Below, piece after piece: positions 5,964 to 7,771 of a stretch of 7,771 nucleotides of DNA (position 1 is the first letter of the stretch; every line of letters starts with the position of its first letter). The stretch covers positions 1-7,771 of the forward strand of contig CAUDEQ010000080.1 in NCBI GenBank assembly GCA_958448635.1, given 5' to 3'. This stretch comes from an uncultured Bacillota bacterium (GTDB taxonomy: Bacteria > Bacillota > Clostridia > Peptostreptococcales > Anaerovoracaceae). The notes below the pieces were generated by a model. It saw nothing but the letters and a program-made list of their open reading frames with translations. It was not told the DNA's origin and did no database searches. The position numbers were made by a program, and so were the translations under genes.

Positions 5964-6124
5964 TTGATACTTAATTGCTAACAAACTGTATTTCATCTGA
6001 ATATTTAGGCTCTATCGTTCGGTACAGAATTGAATAAAGAATTTAAGATATTGGAGATTTTGAAAAAGGCTATAATACGAACATAGACGATGTAATATAT
6101 ATTTTCGTGGAGGAGGCAGACTAA
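5964..6124. other. 161-bp intergenic region, one -10 box
   Basis: The sequence is AT-rich with no visible terminator for the preceding gene. A perfect TATAAT lies at 6071-6076. The nearest -35-like sequence (TTGGAG, 6051) is only 14 bp away, so any promoter is weak or non-canonical. A strong GGAGGAGG ribosome site at 6109-6116 precedes the next ORF. Confidence 0.4.
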
Positions 6125-6220
6125 ATGAGTAGGAAGGGCCAAAAGATTGTAAATAGGGTGCTTCTTATAAGAAAGCTCCATGATGAAAAAAGTGTGTTGA
6201 GATGGAAACAGGATATATAG
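6125..6220 (+). CDS. 31-aa basic small ORF with a strong ribosome site
   Basis: ATG 6125 to TAG 6218 encodes MSRKGQKIVNRVLLIRKLHD and a short basic tail. GGAGGAGG ends eight bases before the start, the best ribosome site in this part of the window. The family is not recognised. It overlaps the start of the next, broken gene at 6202 and could act as a translational leader for it. Alternatively it is the 5' end of a larger gene that was frameshifted near 6200. Confidence 0.4.
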   Translation: MSRKGQKIVNRVLLIRKLHDEKSVLRWKQDI

Positions 6221-6466
6221 ACGGTTTAGTGAAAAAGTTTTGTAACCTTTCCGGCAAGGATGGAGAATGTAAAAACAAAAAAAGAGCAGTTTGAGCAAGA
6301 AGAAAGATGGCTTGCTTATGAAAAAAAGTACAAAAAATGGGCAGGAAAAGCAACGAAAGAATAGCATGAATATTTCGAGCGTTTTATATACTCAGAATGG
6401 ATTGGCATGACTTGCAGTGGGATACGTTTTAATAGAGAGCAGGAGACTAATAATGGCAAAGGATGA
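6202..6466 (+). pseudogene. Broken small gene: frameshift at A7 plus amber codon
   Basis: The first piece, from ATG 6202, reads METGYIDGLVKKFCNLSGKD then GECKNKK and hits TGA at 6292. At the run of seven A (6277-6283) a +1 frame change restores a clearly coding frame: EQFEQEERWLAYEKKYKKWA then GKATKE, stopping at TAG 6362. The same frame continues beyond the amber with HEYFERFIYSEWIGMTCSGI then RFNREQETNNGKG to TGA 6464. Joined, it would be a charged helical protein of about 88 residues that ends by overlapping an ATGGCAAAGGATGA start. The intact 73-aa gene at 7526 ends with the same overlap. The family is unknown. Decay is the simplest reading; transcriptional slippage at the A-run could bypass only the first lesion. 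Confidence 0.5.
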
Positions 6467-6469
6467 TAT
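6448..6469 (+). repeat. 22-bp direct repeat, copy 1
   Basis: TAAT(A/G)ATGGCAAAGGATG followed by ATAT occurs here and at 7729-7750 with one mismatch. Both copies are preceded by a GGAG ribosome site and encode MAKDD. The copies are 1281 bp apart. Confidence 0.7.
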
Positions 6470-6479
6470 ATTTTATTAA
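6453..6479 (+). pseudogene. 8-codon relic of a YjcQ-like gene start
   Basis: ATG 6453 reads MAKDDIFY and stops at TAA 6477. It has an intact ribosome site (AGGAG, 6441-6445). The first 17 bases are identical to the start of the gene at 7734, and homology ends abruptly after ATAT. It looks like a gene start left behind by deletion or recombination. Confidence 0.5.
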
Positions 6480-6508
6480 GCTTATCTGTATTTTAATAGT
6501 GTAGATAA

Positions 6509-6514
6509 TATAAT
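6509..6514 (+). promoter_or_regulatory. -10 box (TATAAT) before the 68-aa gene
   Basis: A perfect TATAAT lies 18 bases before ATG 6533. No good -35 box is visible at 16-18 bp. Transcription from here would give a very short leader. Confidence 0.35.
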
Positions 6515-6532
6515 AGATGGTAAAGCGGTAAA

Positions 6533-6739
6533 ATGAATTTAAAGGAAAAATTTTTAGGCATAAAACAATATAAAGATTATGAAGCGAATTGTGAAATTTT
6601 TAAACAGTTGGATTTCACTGATCCTGAAATATCAAACCATTACATGGAACTGCTCCTCGGCATGGGGATTCCTAAGAGCAATCCGTTTGCAGCAGATGAT
6701 ATACATACTGATTGGGTTGATTTTTCAAAGATAAAATAA
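6533..6739 (+). CDS. 68-aa hypothetical protein
   Basis: A 68-residue acidic protein beginning MNLKEKFLGIKQYKDYEANC and ending DDIHTDWVDFSKIK. It has no signal peptide or membrane segment, and the predicted structure is mainly helical. I do not recognise a named family. The NLKEKFLGIK-x-YKDYE opening resembles small Firmicutes proteins found in mobile regions, but I cannot name one. The ribosome site is weak (AAGCGG). A TATAAT lies just upstream and an intrinsic terminator 22 bp downstream, so it forms a compact single-gene transcription unit. This supports it being a real gene even though its surroundings are decayed. Confidence 0.55.
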   Translation: MNLKEKFLGIKQYKDYEANCEIFKQLDFTDPEISNHYMELLLGMGIPKSNPFAADDIHTDWVDFSKIK

Positions 6740-6761
6740 ACTTCATAGCAGGAGAACGTAC

Positions 6762-6790
6762 TCGGCTGTCCTTCGGGCCCCGGTTTTTTT
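6762..6790 (+). terminator. Intrinsic terminator after the 68-aa gene
   Basis: CGG (6763-6765) pairs with CCG (6780-6782), and GTCC (6768-6771) pairs with GGGC (6775-6778), around a TTC loop with a small internal bulge. Seven T residues follow (6784-6790). The stem is imperfect, but the GC-rich hairpin plus T-tract is typical. It lies directly before the truncated head-protein fragment and would stop transcription into it. Confidence 0.65.
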
Positions 6791-6803
6791 ATAAATATGC
6801 TTA

Positions 6804-7526
6804 ATGCAAAACGACCCACCGATGCATCCGCTGTGCAGATGCTCGACAGCTGCATATATTGACGACAAGCCGTATGAAGACTGGCTTAGCGGTTATAAAG
6901 ACCACGGCCTGAGTTATGCGGATTGGAAAAAACGGAACAATCAAGGCAAAACCCCTGAAATGAGACTTGCGGATGCTAAATTAAAAAGATATACTGAAAA
7001 TGAAATCAGAAGCATTGCGAAAGAGGCTGACCGAATCGCCGGAAAACATGTCTCCAGGCAGAGCAAATGGAGCGGGAAAGTTGTGGTTGACAATGAGGCC
7101 GCTTTCTATGGAAAGCTTTGGAACTGTGACATCGCAACAACGACTGAAACGAGCGGACATATTTTACTTCACGAGCAATTGCATGCAAGGTCAATCAGTC
7201 ATTTTGACCTCGAGACATATGTTAAATATCAAAAAATAGAAGAGGCAACGGTTCAACTGTTGACGCAAGAAATTAGCAAGATGGAGGGAATTGAAATTAA
7301 CGAGTCTGGGTATGACGATTTGGTTAACAACCTGCGAAAAATCAACCAAGAGATCAGCGTTGCAAAATCAGACTATGATTTCGCCATACAACTATTTGAA
7401 CAACCCGTGACAAAAAGACTTGAATGGCTGGAAGATAAAATAGCCGAAGCCATGAAAAAAGACGGGACGGTTAAATTATACCGAGAACTGAACGGGCTTA
7501 TGGAACGGTTACTCGGAGGTATTTGA
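6804..7526 (+). pseudogene. C-terminal fragment of phage MuF/gp7 head protein with HExxH zincin domain
   Basis: The open frame (240 residues from ATG 6804) starts NDPPMHPLCRCSTAAYIDD. This is the end of the SPP1 gp7/Mu F minor head protein domain, which normally follows several hundred residues; an in-frame TAA at 6792 closes it off. After a linker (YEDWLSGYKDHGLSYADWKK), residues about 65-165 form a peptidase-like domain with H123-E-Q-L-H127 (HEQLHARSISHF). E146/E147 lie 18-19 residues downstream as a possible third zinc ligand, as in gluzincins. A coiled C-terminal helix follows. MuF proteins with variable C-terminal toxin or enzyme domains are known in Firmicutes prophages. No ribosome site precedes ATG 6804 and a terminator sits just before it, so expression is doubtful. 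The catalytic residues are intact and the stop overlaps the next gene's ATG. Confidence 0.65.
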
Positions 7527-7747
7527 TGGATCCGTACAAAATGGCTGAGAAAATAAGAAATAAAACAGAGCTTGATGACGAATGGTTTGAGATTAGGGAC
7601 GAAATTCAACAGTTTTTAAAAGAGGAACATCCCGAAGAAGAAAAGAGGCTCTTTGTGCCGCTTGGATATATGGAAGTAGTAACCATGATGTGTGATGGAA
7701 TTGAGCATATGAAAAGAATGAAGGAGGGTAATGATGGCAAAGGATGA
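7526..7747 (+). CDS. 73-aa acidic protein coupled to the MuF-zincin gene
   Basis: It starts at ATG 7526, which shares its A with the TGA of the preceding frame. A GGAGG at 7515-7519 lies six bases upstream. An in-frame TTG at 7523 is less well placed. The protein is acidic and helical (ELDDEWFEIRDEIQQFLKEE, then LFVPLGYMEVVTMMCDGIEH) and the family is not recognised. Tight coupling to a peptidase or toxin-like C-terminus suggests a partner, possibly an immunity protein, but small filler genes are also common between phage head genes. It overlaps the next gene by 14 bases (NDGKG stop over ATGGCAAAGGATGA). Confidence 0.6.
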   Translation: MDPYKMAEKIRNKTELDDEWFEIRDEIQQFLKEEHPEEEKRLFVPLGYMEVVTMMCDGIEHMKRMKEGNDGKG

Positions 7748-7750
7748 TAT
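7729..7750 (+). repeat. 22-bp direct repeat, copy 2
   Basis: This is the partner of 6448-6469 with one mismatch. It spans the start codon of the gene at 7734. Confidence 0.7.
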
Positions 7751-7771
7751 GGATGTAATTATATATAAAAT
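7734..7771 (+). CDS. YjcQ-like protein, 5' end only
   Basis: ATG 7734 encodes MAKDDMDVIIYK and runs off the window. AGGAGG at 7722-7727 is well spaced. The opening matches my memory of YjcQ-family proteins (MAKDD-x-x-VI-x-Y), small proteins of unknown role often found in prophages, where they may bind DNA. With only 12 residues the family call is tentative. The gene overlaps the preceding 73-aa gene, indicating a shared transcript. Confidence 0.5.
   Translation, partial: MAKDDMDVIIYK

Noticed and set aside
6362..6364. Programmed TAG read-through or pyrrolysine codon in the broken small gene
   Set aside because: The gene also needs a frameshift to be read, and no pyrrolysine or read-through signal is seen, so decay is simpler.
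6005..6367. 120-aa minus-strand frame rich in Phe and Leu, resembling a membrane protein
   Set aside because: The hydrophobicity comes from reading A-rich coding sequence backwards, and the + strand shows real codon structure there.

Overview
The window looks like an accessory island from a low-to-moderate-GC Firmicute, probably a gut Clostridia relative such as Ruminococcus or Lachnospiraceae. I infer this from AGGAGG-type ribosome sites, AT-rich TATAAT promoters, an IS3-family element and a DUF4143 ATPase. The genus is a guess. All supported genes read on the + strand.

Region 1 (1-1569) is nested transposon debris. A structurally complete IS3-family element (74-1334) has matching terminal inverted repeats and orfA/orfB in a -1 arrangement. 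It sits inside or beside an older, unrelated IS3-type transposase, whose C-terminal tail survives at about 1345-1527 and whose 5' part may survive at 2-73. The younger element keeps its reading frames, but the second Asp of its DDE triad is Asn, so it is probably catalytically dead.

Region 2 (1570-2447) starts with a strong 15-bp hairpin, which abuts exactly the point where homology to a Fic AMP-transferase begins. The Fic fragment keeps the catalytic motif and has lost its N-terminal part. A 280-bp gap follows, ending in a promoter overlaid by two near-palindromic repeats.

Region 3 (2457-5963) holds the two large intact genes. One is an AAA_14/DUF4143 ATPase with a PD-(D/E)XK-like C-terminus. 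The other is a 667-residue fusion of a phospholipase-D-type nuclease domain with a P-loop (SF3/AAA-like) ATPase. A 48-codon ORF lies between them. The two large genes use arginine codons very differently, so they probably arrived separately. The PLD-ATPase fusion is the best candidate in the window for an undescribed system; anti-element defence is the working guess.

Region 4 (5964-7771) is decayed phage-associated sequence. It contains small ORFs, a gene broken by a frameshift and an amber codon, a vestigial gene start, a 68-aa hypothetical gene and a terminator. After that comes the C-terminal piece of a phage minor head (SPP1 gp7/MuF) protein carrying an HExxH metallopeptidase domain. A tightly coupled 73-aa gene and the start of a YjcQ-like gene close the window. 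The YjcQ-like start also occurs as an 8-codon relic about 1.28 kb upstream, so this cassette was duplicated or rearranged.
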